52,276 bases of DNA from positions 1 to 52,276 of the forward strand of contig CAYZJC010000009.1 of assembly GCA_964478775.1 (NCBI GenBank), read 5' to 3'. The translations under genes were made by a program, and so were the position numbers. Of the stretch, positions 19,456 to 27,912 are shown one piece after another (the first letter of the stretch is position 1; each line of letters opens with the position of its first letter). Below the pieces are notes generated by a model. The model did not search any database. It saw nothing but the letters and a program-made list of their open reading frames with translations, and was not told the origin of the DNA. The DNA is from PNMQ01 sp964478775. Its GTDB lineage: Bacteria > Pseudomonadota > Alphaproteobacteria > Paracaedibacterales > CAIOTO01.

Positions 19456-20434
19456 CTATTCAGACTCAAAGAAGACTGAGGTTGAAGATAGCAACTGCTG
19501 AATTACTGACGCAACTTCTTTTTCTTGCGTAAGCACTTCATAGACACCTCTTGCAATCGGCATACGCACTTGGTAATGATCTATTAATGCCATAAGGGCT
19601 TTAGCCGTATACACACCCTCTGCAATTGTATGACGAGTTTTAAGTATATCATCTAAGCCTTTACCTTGTGCAAGCTCTACGCCAAGGCTCATATTGCGTG
19701 ATAACAAGCTACTACAACTTAACAATAAATCACCTACGCCAGAAAGACCTAAAAACGTATTCATATCTGCCCCCATTGCTATGCCAAGGCGTCTTGTTTC
19801 TGCAAGTGAACGGGTAATAAGAGCCGCTTTTGCATTCTGCCCCAATTCCAAACCTTCACATATTCCAGATGCAATCGCATACACATTCTTAATCGCACCG
19901 CAAAGGCTGACCCCCTTCACATCTGCTGATGGGTATATTCTATAGTGTGGGGTTCTTAAGACTTGAACCAAATCAGCCGTCAAATTTTCATTTTCACCGG
20001 CTAGTGTTGCAGCAGCAGGTAAATCTTGTGCCATTTCTTTTGCAAAGTTTGGGCCAGATAAAACATAAATATTGTGTGAGGGGTGATGATTTGCAAACCA
20101 GTTGGCTAAATAGGGGCTTGTAACAGTATCCTCCATTAAAATCCCCTTAGAAGCAATCACCACTGCGGTGGCTGGTTGCATAAACGGCTTCAAATTAAGT
20201 AGCATTTGTGGGCTGTGCTGCGTTGGCATCGCCATAACNNNNNNNNNNGGTAACTGTCAATTCACTGGGAAAAAAAACGTTAGGTAAATACTTATTATTT
20301 CTACCGTCACATCTTATCTGTTGCGCATGATCATCTCTTCTCGTGAGCAGTGTGACTTTATGTGTGGTTTTGCAAAAAGTTAAAGCTAGTGCGGTTCCAA
20401 AGGCCCCTGCCCCAACAACGCATATATTCTTCAT
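19456..20434 (-). CDS. gpsA: Glycerol-3-phosphate dehydrogenase [NAD(P)+], spanning an assembly gap
   Basis: Makes sn-glycerol 3-phosphate for phospholipid synthesis. The N-terminal part (from ATG 20434, MKNICVVGAGAFGTALALTF) carries the Rossmann motif. The C-terminal part up to 19456 carries VLSGPNFAKEMA, the catalytic-lysine motif GAIKNVYAIASG and GLSGVGDLLLSC. The two lie in different frames on either side of ten N at 20239-20248. Compared with E. coli GpsA, about 14-17 residues (roughly 45-50 bases) are missing at the gap, so ten N understates it. I treat the gene as intact, with the break being an assembly artefact. Confidence 0.9.
20239..20248. other. Assembly gap (10 N)
   Basis: Ten undetermined bases inside gpsA. 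The true length is probably larger, because the protein alignment loses about 14-17 residues here. Confidence 0.98.
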
Positions 20435-20498
20435 TATTTTGTGAGCCTTGGCAGTATGAATGGGCAACAATAAATCACCCTTAAATATTTAAAGTGAA

Positions 20499-20592
20499 AG
20501 ACCTGTAGATGCTAGCCCATCCAGATCTGCGACGGCTGCTTTCTTCCGAACCTGACCGAATTAACAAATAGCAATGCCCAGCGAACAGATCT
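20499..20592 (-). ncRNA. ffs: Signal recognition particle RNA (4.5S type)
   Basis: On the minus strand the SRP core GGTCAGGTTCGGAAGAAAGC is followed by AGC, the almost invariant domain IV internal loop and GGAA tetraloop that bind Ffh (E. coli has GGTCAGGTCCGGAAGGAAGC). The ends AGATCTGT (20592-20585) and ACAGGTCT (20506-20499) form a perfect 8-bp terminal helix (one G-U), which sets the 94-base limits. It lies between ubiE and gpsA, and no protein is encoded in this interval. Its job is co-translational targeting of membrane proteins with Ffh and FtsY. Confidence 0.92.
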
Positions 20593-20695
20593 TTCAAAAG
20601 AACCGTAGCAAATTTTTTACAATATGGAAAGCGAAAAATATTTTTGCAAACGTGCGGATGCATCAAATTGTGTTGACACTCAATATTTTGTAAGC

Positions 20696-21448
20696 TTAAA
20701 TACTTTCAATCGGTTTTTTACCCCAATGCAAGGCAACAATTCCATCTAGCCAGCTTTCACTCATCACGTTTTCAAAGCCAGCGTCTTCAAATTCTTGCGT
20801 AAGGGAAGCTCTGTTCGGAAAGAGGGCAATACTTTGTGCCAAATAGGCATAAGCATCTTTGTCTTTTGCAATGACATGTCCTAATAAAGGAAGAATTTGA
20901 AAGGAATAAACCTTGTATAATGACTTTAATATTTCTGATTCAACATGACTAAATTCTAAACAATATAGGGCCCCACCAGGCTTAAGAACTCGTAGCATTT
21001 CACTTAAGGCTTGCTTACGATCTGTAATATTCCGCAGACCAAAACTGATGGTGCAAATATCCATACTGTTGGTTTCAAAGGTTAATGTTTCTGCAGGGCA
21101 CACATCATAAGTGATATTTTTTAAGATACCAGCGTCTGTTGCTTTATTGCGTGCAACATCAAGCATTGAAGGGGTCAGGTCAGCAAGGTGCGTTGTGACA
21201 TTTAACGAGGGGAAAGTCTTTTGAATGAGCATAGAAATATCGCCAGTGCCTGCAGCAATGTCAGCAATTTGACAGTTTTCAAACAAAGGGAGCTTATAGA
21301 TGAATCTTCTTTTCCAGCAACGGTGCAGACCAAAACTCATCAGGTCATTCATGATGTCATAGCTAGATGTGACGCGTGTAAAGAGGTCTTTAACAAGGCC
21401 TGGCTTTTCCTCTTTATCGACTTTTTTAAATCCAAAATCTGTTTTCAT
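20696..21448 (-). CDS. ubiE: Ubiquinone/menaquinone C-methyltransferase
   Basis: SAM-dependent methyltransferase of quinone synthesis. The 250 residues match UbiE/MenG. The opening VKDLFTRVTSSYDIMNDLMS is a family signature; the SAM-binding motif is ADIAAGTGDIS near residue 63; SFGLRNITDRKQALSEMLRV follows near residue 133; and the late motif FSHVESEILKSLYKVYSF is typical. Its ATG directly abuts the stop codon of the upstream zinc-ribbon gene, so they are probably translationally coupled. Presence implies a quinone-based respiratory chain. Confidence 0.94.
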   Translation of the reverse strand: MKTDFGFKKVDKEEKPGLVKDLFTRVTSSYDIMNDLMSFGLHRCWKRRFIYKLPLFENCQIADIAAGTGDISMLIQKTFPSLNVTTHLADLTPSMLDVARNKATDAGILKNITYDVCPAETLTFETNSMDICTISFGLRNITDRKQALSEMLRVLKPGGALYCLEFSHVESEILKSLYKVYSFQILPLLGHVIAKDKDAYAYLAQSIALFPNRASLTQEFEDAGFENVMSESWLDGIVALHWGKKPIESI

Positions 21449-22114
21449 TTATTGTTTCTTTGTCCATTTGTGCCATTGATACTCTATTTTTTTAACCATA
21501 GAATGATTTTGGGTTGTCGTCCACAGTTGTTGTAGTGATTTATTGATTTTTTGTGGATAGAAATATTCAAACGTTAACATGCTAGCCCCAAAAATAAAAA
21601 TAACAATAAAAAGTTTCCATGGGCTTTTTTTACGAACAAGGCGTGTGAAAGTAGAAGGCTTTGTCAGTTTGTAGGAAGGCAAAGAACTTAAAGGTTCTGC
21701 ATTGGGGGCAATACTTAAACCAAAGCCTGCTTCATGCGCAGCAATAGGGCTTTGCCGTGATGGAAAAACAGAAGCATTAAATTGCGTGCTTAAGTTTTGT
21801 TGATAATTTGAAAGTATGGGTCTTTTGAATGTTGTATGACTTTCATCTGCATTTGCGGGTGTAAATAAGTCTTGAAATGATGGATACCTCAATTGTTTGA
21901 GGGATTGTCGTTTATTAACAGCTTGTGAGATTGGTAGGGATGAGCGATGATTGGCGTCATTAGCATAGTGTAGGGTAACCCACCAGTGTGTATCACAGTG
22001 ACCGCATTCAAATTTCCAGCCAAATGCTTTTTGATGCGCGTTAAATTTGGGTGCAGGAAGAGCTTGCTGATTGACAACATATACCGATCGACAGTTAGGA
22101 CAAATGATTTGCAC
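21449..22114 (-). CDS. Zinc-ribbon membrane protein
   Basis: A 221-residue protein with an N-terminal zinc ribbon of the MJ0042 type: CPNCRSVYVVNQQAL, then FECGHCDTHWWV, giving two CxxC pairs (residues about 5-8 and 37-40). A disordered middle is followed by one membrane helix (LFIVIFIFGASMLTFEYFY, about residues 169-187) and a basic tail. Such proteins are common in alphaproteobacteria, often near cell-division or lipid genes, but their role is unclear. It sits immediately upstream of ubiE. A regulatory or scaffolding role is only a guess. Confidence 0.7.
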   Translation of the reverse strand: MQIICPNCRSVYVVNQQALPAPKFNAHQKAFGWKFECGHCDTHWWVTLHYANDANHRSSLPISQAVNKRQSLKQLRYPSFQDLFTPANADESHTTFKRPILSNYQQNLSTQFNASVFPSRQSPIAAHEAGFGLSIAPNAEPLSSLPSYKLTKPSTFTRLVRKKSPWKLFIVIFIFGASMLTFEYFYPQKINKSLQQLWTTTQNHSMVKKIEYQWHKWTKKQ

Positions 22115-22206
22115 AATAAAAGATAAAACGCATTAAGTTGATTGTATATTTTATTGTACAAAGACTATGAGGGAAAGATCAAGACAATGTTTGACCAGAA
22201 CAGACG

Positions 22207-23101
22207 TTATGCAGCGCACCCATAATGACGAAGCCAATGTTCGTCACCTTCATAAAGATTTCGAATATCAGTAATGCCATTTTTAATCATACATAAACGC
22301 TCAATACCCATGCCGAAAGCAAATCCTTGAAACTGGGTGGGGTCTATACCGCAATTGTCAAGCACTTGTGGGTGCACCATTCCACATCCTAAAAGTTCCA
22401 TCCAGTGGCCGCCTTCTCCCATAATAAGCTTGCCATCCCTTTTTGTGCAGGCAACGTCAACCTCTGCTGAAGGTTCGGTGAAAGGAAAAAAGCTAGGGCG
22501 CATGCGAATAGGTGCATTTTCAACTTGAAATAGTGCGCTTGAAAATTCTTGCAACAACCCTTTGAGGTGCCCCATATGAATGTTTCTATCAATCACTAAC
22601 CCTTCAACTTGGTGAAACATAGGTGTGTGCGTAGCATCAAGATCATCACTTCTATAAACGCGTCCCATGGAAATAAGACGAAGAGGTGGCTTTGATTGAG
22701 ACATGGTTCGAATTTGCACAGTCGATGTGTGCGTTCTTAGCAGGCGTTTGATTGCACCAACCGGGCTATTGACATGCATATAAAAGGTGTCGTGGTTTTG
22801 TCGTGCAGGGTGGTGCTCTGGAATATTGAGCGCGTCAAAGTTGTGCCAGTCATCCTCTATTTCAGGACCTTGTGCAAATGTAAAACCCCGTTGGTGAAAG
22901 AATGTGCGAATCTCGTTCATAAGGCGTGTAAGCGGGTGCACCTTGTATTTTTCTAATTTCCGGGTCAAGACTCCCAAGACCTTTAAGGGCAGTAGAAATT
23001 TCACCTGTTTTACCAAGAAGCTGCGTTTTGATTTCTTCTAATTCTTTTAAGTTCGCCGTTGATTCAATAGATGAGAGCCATGAAGTGAGTTTTGATTGCA
23101 T
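22207..23101 (-). pseudogene. pheS: Phenylalanyl-tRNA synthetase alpha subunit, frame disrupted
   Basis: The N-terminal coiled-coil part reads from ATG 23101 (MQSKLTSWLSSIESTANLKE) to SLDPEIRK, then runs into an unrelated frame ending at 22862. The catalytic domain continues in another frame from about KVHPLTRLMNEIRTFF (near 22945) to 22207, with intact motif 2 (GRVYRSDDLDATHTPMFHQ), FTEPSAEVDV and motif 3 (GFAFGMGIERLCM). Compared with E. coli PheS (327 residues), about 50 residues between the two domains are missing and the frame is shifted. PheS is essential, so an assembly collapse, a real deletion, or expression of the catalytic domain alone must be considered. pheT is not adjacent. Confidence 0.8.
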
Positions 23102-23131
23102 GAAATTGACCTTCGTATGATAACTTAAAGT

Positions 23132-23160
23132 ATTTTAGTTGCTTTTGTTACGTACTGCAA
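23132..23160 (-). promoter_or_regulatory. Sigma70-type promoter upstream of pheS
   Basis: On the minus strand TTGCAG (23155-23160) and TAAAAT (23132-23137) are separated by exactly 17 bases, about 30 bases upstream of the pheS ATG. AAGG before the ATG serves as ribosome binding site. Confidence 0.65.
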
Positions 23161-23362
23161 GTCTAGCATTCCAGCCCCGCAAGACTACTTGTTCTGAATA
23201 ATCTTCTCACTGAACAAAAGATTTGAACCATAATTTAACTAAGGCAGTGCCATACAACCTTGCCGTATAATTCCTACACTTAATCATTCTATACTTTTTT
23301 GCTCATGGCCTCTGGGCATTCGCGCATCAAAAAGATTTTTTAAAAGGTGCTTCTACTTTCAC

Positions 23363-24265
23363 TCATTGCTTCTCTCTTAATTCTTTTTGTTTTGCAAGTT
23401 TACGTTGGAAGTAAACGGAACGCATAGCAGAATAGAAGTCGATAGATGATTTTTCAAGTTCACGCAGAGCCACGTCATTTTCCACACGAATCATTATGCC
23501 ATCTGCCGCATAGATAGCTTTTAGAGCATTGACATTTTGCTGATGATGGTTATGGCTTCTGTGTTTGTTTTTTGCTGCATGGTAGGCAGGGTTAATGTAA
23601 AATTCAGCTGCCTTGGAAATAGAGTCACGCATGGAAGATGGTCCTAAGATAGGAAGCACCACATACATGCCGGTATCACACCCCCACTTTGCCAGGGTAT
23701 CATCAAGAGATGTTAATTTCTTTTTAAGTCCCATTTCTTGAGCAATATCAAATGTACCAAAGACTCCAATTGTGGTGTTAATTAGAAAGCGGAAAAAGGA
23801 AGTGGCAAAATTTTCAACATCACCTTGCAACAATGAGTTCACCATAGATACTGGAATAAAGATATTGTCGATGGTATTACGAATTCCTTTTTGTATCGGT
23901 TTTGGAACACCATTTTCAAACAAAATAGCCACAGGTTCTAACACTAAACCATCCACTACACGGTTAATTTGAAACACAACTCGGTTTACAGGTTCAATGG
24001 GGTCCATATCAGCGGGATTAAGTTCATTTGCATCTTCAAAGATATCTACATCTCTCAACTCCTCATCTAAGGCCTCTAATTCTTTGTCTTCAAGCTGTGC
24101 TGTAGTCGCAGAGGCTATAGGCTCTTCTACAGCAGATTTAGTAGCATCACAAAAGCCCTGGGTTATTATGTAGAAAAAGAAACCTGAAGCAACAAGAAGT
24201 CTAAAGCTACACTGTGAAAATGAAAACAAACAAGAGATTGCTTTAAGCAGATTTGGGATAGACAT
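23363..24265 (-). CDS. mlaA: MlaA/VacJ family outer-membrane lipid-asymmetry protein
   Basis: Outer-membrane component that removes misplaced phospholipids. The start chosen is ATG 24265 (MSIPNLLKAISC), giving 300 residues with a signal segment; an upstream TTG would add 22. Family motifs are clear: DPIEPVNRVVFQINRVVDGL, NTIDNIFIPVSMVNSLLQGD, FRFLINTTIGVFGTFDIAQ and the TLAKWGCDTGMYVVLPILGP stretch near the middle. The cysteine after the hydrophobic stretch (TQGFC) is not a canonical lipobox. The rest of the Mla system is not in the window. The C-terminus is charged and extended. Confidence 0.92.
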   Translation of the reverse strand: MSIPNLLKAISCLFSFSQCSFRLLVASGFFFYIITQGFCDATKSAVEEPIASATTAQLEDKELEALDEELRDVDIFEDANELNPADMDPIEPVNRVVFQINRVVDGLVLEPVAILFENGVPKPIQKGIRNTIDNIFIPVSMVNSLLQGDVENFATSFFRFLINTTIGVFGTFDIAQEMGLKKKLTSLDDTLAKWGCDTGMYVVLPILGPSSMRDSISKAAEFYINPAYHAAKNKHRSHNHHQQNVNALKAIYAADGIMIRVENDVALRELEKSSIDFYSAMRSVYFQRKLAKQKELREKQ

Positions 24266-24465
24266 AAATGAAAAGATACCTTTGTGCACAGTAATATCTA
24301 AAATTGTAGGTATTTTTTTCCATCTTGTCAAAAAAATGTATGCACAATGGGTGAATTATTATTTTTATACATGCAACAAGAGGTGGTCTTGCAATTCATT
24401 CAAAAGTTTCGTACTGTTTGGTAAGCAAGATAATTAACGCTTTTTATAAATAGGATAAGGAAAAT

Positions 24466-24732
24466 ATGTCTGGATCACATGAAACGACAATCGGTGGCAT
24501 CTCAGGTGCGGAACTTAAGCAATATATATCACGTGCAGAAAACCTAGAACAAGAAAAGGCTGAAATTTCTGAACAAATTCGTGAAGTACTTGCAGAAGCA
24601 AAGGGAAATGGTTACGACATTAAAGTGATACGTCAAATTATGAAGCTGCGCAAAATGAAAAAAGAAGAAGTTGCTGAACAAGAAGAATTGCTTGATTTGT
24701 ATAGAAGAGCAATTGGCGATTTGTCAGATTAG
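24466..24732 (+). CDS. gapR: GapR-like nucleoid-associated protein (DUF2312)
   Basis: Small alphaproteobacterial DNA-binding protein. In Caulobacter it binds overtwisted AT-rich DNA and helps topoisomerases during replication. The 88 residues show the whole family pattern: AELKQYISRAENLEQEKAEI forming a coiled coil, then VLAEAKGNGYDIKVIRQIMK, LRKMKKEEVAEQEELLDLYR. An AGGATAAGGAAA ribosome binding site precedes ATG 24466. It is divergent from mlaA and lies seven bases before the pseudopilin gene. Confidence 0.92.
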   Translation: MSGSHETTIGGISGAELKQYISRAENLEQEKAEISEQIREVLAEAKGNGYDIKVIRQIMKLRKMKKEEVAEQEELLDLYRRAIGDLSD

Positions 24733-24739
24733 GTCAATT

Positions 24740-25675
24740 ATGGTATTTAAAACCCGCTCTCCTATCTTTCAATGCCTACCTTATAGCAAAATACCTTCAG
24801 TGTTGAAAATGCGCCTTAAGGCCTATAGCCTTGTGGAACTTTCCATTGTTTTATGTATTTTAGCTGTGTTGATGGGGGCGGGCATACCTGCTTTTTTAAA
24901 TTATAGAAAATCAGCTTGTATACAACAAACTAAACAAAAACAAGAAACTTTGATGTATGCGTTATCTTCTTATGCAATTAATCATGGGTATTTGCCGTTT
25001 GCCGCGCCACCATTGGTGTCTAACTTGCAAGGTGGGGGCGCTGGTGCACACCAAAATTATTTGTATGAGGGAATTATCCCCTACACAACTTTAAAACTAC
25101 AAGAATCTGAGGCAAAAGATGGCTTTGGAAGATGGTTTACTTATGCTGTTGCAAAAACAGCTACACGCAATATGAATGTATCACCCTTTTCCCAAGAGAC
25201 TAAGGCTTCAACAAAGCATGAGGAATTTTGCACCCTTCAAGCTTCACGTTTTTCTGCGCTTAACCATAAATTGCAAGTTAAAAATGGCAATGATATTATA
25301 ACCGAAAAGATAGGTGAGCCTGATTTTCCTGCGGTTGTGATTGTAAGTCATGGCCCTTCAGGTGAAGGTGCGTTTCAAATTAATGGTAAACATGGACAAA
25401 CAGCCCATCCTCTTAAAACCATGAATGCTTCTGGCACCCTTAACTTTGCTGATATGCCAAATCATGATGGGTATGATGATATGGTGAAATGGGTTTCAAA
25501 ATACAATTTAATGGCGATGTATGCAAAGCAGCCGTGCATTGCCTTTAATGACTTGAAATCTATACAGTCAAACACAAATCAAGCGCAAGAAACCCAAGTT
25601 AAAAACAGTGAACAATCTGCGGGTGAAAACTTTGATGTAATCAAGGCTGGAAATGAGGATCTTAATCATGACTGA
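24740..25675 (+). CDS. Prepilin-like (type II secretion/pseudopilin) protein
   Basis: A 312-residue product if ATG 24740 is used (AGG seven bases upstream); the alternative ATG at 24809 would give a short leader, MRLKA. The prepilin signature is AYSLVELSIVLCILAVLMGA, with Glu at +5 if cleavage falls before Tyr. The usual Gly at -1 is Ala here and the first mature residue is Tyr rather than Phe. The rest is a large soluble domain (GFGRWFTYAVAKTATRN and later SHGPSGEGAFQINGKHG). No other pilus or type II secretion gene is nearby. Its end overlaps ruvB by eight bases. Confidence 0.72.
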   Translation: MVFKTRSPIFQCLPYSKIPSVLKMRLKAYSLVELSIVLCILAVLMGAGIPAFLNYRKSACIQQTKQKQETLMYALSSYAINHGYLPFAAPPLVSNLQGGGAGAHQNYLYEGIIPYTTLKLQESEAKDGFGRWFTYAVAKTATRNMNVSPFSQETKASTKHEEFCTLQASRFSALNHKLQVKNGNDIITEKIGEPDFPAVVIVSHGPSGEGAFQINGKHGQTAHPLKTMNASGTLNFADMPNHDGYDDMVKWVSKYNLMAMYAKQPCIAFNDLKSIQSNTNQAQETQVKNSEQSAGENFDVIKAGNEDLNHD

Positions 25676-26726
25676 TAAACATTCCGACAGATTGATTTCA
25701 GCAGAACTACTGCCCGAAGATAATGTGAATGAAGTGAAGGACCCGTCTTTGCGACCTTTATCTTTAGATGATTTTACCGGGCAAAAAACTGTACGTTCTA
25801 ATTTACGCGTCTTTATTGAAGCTGCACGAACTCGAGAAGAAGCTTTAGACCACGTTTTGTTGTATGGCCCCCCCGGGCTTGGCAAAACAACGCTTGCACA
25901 AATTATTGCAAAAGAAATGAATGTGGGGTTCAAGGCAACTTCAGGACCAGTAATTGCAAAGTCAGGCGATTTAGCAGCCGTTTTAACAAATCTTTCCCCT
26001 CATGATGTATTGTTTATAGATGAAATCCACAGACTAAACCCTGCCGTGGAAGAAATTTTATACCCTGCTATGGAAGATTTGAAGCTAGATATTATGATTG
26101 GGGAAGGGCCGTCTGCAAGGTCTATTCGCATTGATCTGCCGCCGTTTACATTGGTGGGTGCCACAACCAGGTCGGGCTTGTTAACCCAGCCCTTACGTGA
26201 ACGTTTTGGGATACCTCTTCGTTTAGAATTTTATGACCTAAAAGATTTAACTTCGATTGTGCAACGTGGTGCATCCTTGCTCAATTGTATGATGACCCCA
26301 GAGGCTGCCGCAGAAATTGCAAAACGCGCAAGAGGAACCCCACGTGTTGCTGGGCGTTTATTAAGACGTGTGCGCGATTTTGCAAGCGTTGAACAAGTTG
26401 TACCAATCACACAAGAGTGCGCTTTTGATGCCCTTAACAGATTAGATGTGGACCCCTTAGGTTTAGACCAGCAAGATGTTCGCTACTTAAAACTTTTGGC
26501 AAACTACTATAAAGGTGGGCCTGCTGGCGTTGAAACACTTGCTGCAGCTTTATCTGAACAGCGCGACACCTTAGAAGAAGTCATCGAACCTTACTTAATT
26601 CAGCAAGGCTTATTGCAGCGCACACAACGCGGACGTATGCTCACAGACTTTGCCTATAGCCATTTACGTCTTGATCAACCTAAAGCTACATCTCCACAAG
26701 GTGTGCAAAAATTATTACCATTTTAG
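25668..26726 (+). CDS. ruvB: Holliday junction branch migration ATPase RuvB
   Basis: AAA+ motor that drives branch migration with RuvA. The start at ATG 25668 (MTDKHSDRLISAELL) has GAGG nine bases upstream and gives 352 residues; ATG 25653 would add five. Walker A is YGPPGLGKTT near residue 66, Walker B is LFIDEIHRLN, sensor 1 is LVGATTRSG and the arginine-finger region is RGTPRVAGRLLRRVRDF. The C-terminal winged helix ends with GRMLTDFAYSHL. It overlaps the pseudopilin gene, so coupling is likely; ruvA is not seen. Confidence 0.96.
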   Translation: MTDKHSDRLISAELLPEDNVNEVKDPSLRPLSLDDFTGQKTVRSNLRVFIEAARTREEALDHVLLYGPPGLGKTTLAQIIAKEMNVGFKATSGPVIAKSGDLAAVLTNLSPHDVLFIDEIHRLNPAVEEILYPAMEDLKLDIMIGEGPSARSIRIDLPPFTLVGATTRSGLLTQPLRERFGIPLRLEFYDLKDLTSIVQRGASLLNCMMTPEAAAEIAKRARGTPRVAGRLLRRVRDFASVEQVVPITQECAFDALNRLDVDPLGLDQQDVRYLKLLANYYKGGPAGVETLAAALSEQRDTLEEVIEPYLIQQGLLQRTQRGRMLTDFAYSHLRLDQPKATSPQGVQKLLPF

Positions 26727-26733
26727 GGGCGCC

Positions 26734-27768
26734 CTAATGTTCTTGCAGGTTTGTAAATTCCTGCATTTCTACAGGAATGATTTTTCTTGAGGATTGACTT
26801 TTTTTAAGATTTGGAGAAGGTTTAGCTAAATAATCATTATTTTGAAAGGGCACTTCCTCATAACTATAAATACGAGCACTTTTATTTGAAAAGCATGACC
26901 TTCTGCTGCTTTGAGAATTATTGGAAGGGGTGCTTACAGCCGTATTTGTTGGACTAGGTGTTTTAAAAGCCCTGTCTTGTGCGTTAACAAAATTGGACTT
27001 AGGGCTGCATTTTTGCGAAATTGATTCGGATAAATGTCCGCCTTCGAAAGAACTGTTTCTTCTTCTAACTTGACGTGCATCTATCCTATCGGTTGGGGTT
27101 TGCAATTGATCTGACCTGTCCTCCGAGGTTTGCCTATAACGGTCTTTAGCTCTAAATGTGCGATGATGGTTATAACCAGGCTCCACTTCATGTTTTTTAT
27201 GTCGTGAGAACTTAATATCCATCCAACTTTTCATCTGTTGAAGCAAGTCAATAAGTTGGCGTTTCCTTTCCGTATCACCTGGCATATTGTCTACTTCTTG
27301 CATGATGTGTTTTCTTAAGTGAATCAAGGTATGTTCTTCAAGCTCTAATAATTTAAGATTACGAAAAAGAAATGCTGGACGTTTATAAATAATTGGAAGT
27401 ATGAAGTCTGAAAAATTTTCATTTGTAAGCCGAGCATTTTTCCTAAAGGCTCCAGACTTTTGTGCAGGGTTAATTAGGCACTTTAAAATACTTAAGGCTG
27501 TAACTTTTTCCGGGTCATCTTTAACAAATAAGTCAGCCATTCTTAATGCTGTATTCGCAAGATCATTTATGCCTGTTGCTGAATAAGGGTAGAGCTGCCA
27601 ACCCATAAGTTTATCACTCAAAAGCGCCAAAAGGTCATTATCACACTTGTTACCTGCCATACAAACACACTGCGTTTCTTTTATATTGTGTCCTCCCGTA
27701 TTTGCAAAGCCATCTCTTGCCAATAAACAGGTCAATAAAACAAATATAAATTTTCTAATTATCAACAT
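26734..27768 (-). CDS. Secreted protein of unknown function
   Basis: A 344-residue protein with a signal peptide (MLIIRKFIFVLLTCLLARDG, cleavage about residue 22). The first 190 residues are compact and alpha-helical in character with a cysteine cluster (ETQCVCMAGNKCDND). From about residue 195 it becomes low-complexity, rich in Ser, Arg, Asn and Gln (for example NTAVSTPSNNSQSSRRSC). No family is recognised. It converges with ruvB, seven bases apart, and diverges from the divL-like gene. A long disordered basic tail on an exported protein is compatible with a host-directed effector, but this is only inference. Confidence 0.7.
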   Translation of the reverse strand: MLIIRKFIFVLLTCLLARDGFANTGGHNIKETQCVCMAGNKCDNDLLALLSDKLMGWQLYPYSATGINDLANTALRMADLFVKDDPEKVTALSILKCLINPAQKSGAFRKNARLTNENFSDFILPIIYKRPAFLFRNLKLLELEEHTLIHLRKHIMQEVDNMPGDTERKRQLIDLLQQMKSWMDIKFSRHKKHEVEPGYNHHRTFRAKDRYRQTSEDRSDQLQTPTDRIDARQVRRRNSSFEGGHLSESISQKCSPKSNFVNAQDRAFKTPSPTNTAVSTPSNNSQSSRRSCFSNKSARIYSYEEVPFQNNDYLAKPSPNLKKSQSSRKIIPVEMQEFTNLQEH

Positions 27769-27912
27769 TTTGAATCTATCTGTTAGTTCTTTTATTTAAT
27801 ATTAACAATACATAAATGTGGTTAACCTAAAGTTAATAGTGTTGAAAATTATTGCTTTCTCACTGCCAAGCCTTATACAATTTACATAAGTTAGTTTTAA
27901 ATACTATATTCA

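Noticed and set aside
20481..20666. 61-codon minus-strand open frame
   Set aside because: It coincides with the SRP RNA gene, whose conserved core and terminal helix explain the interval.
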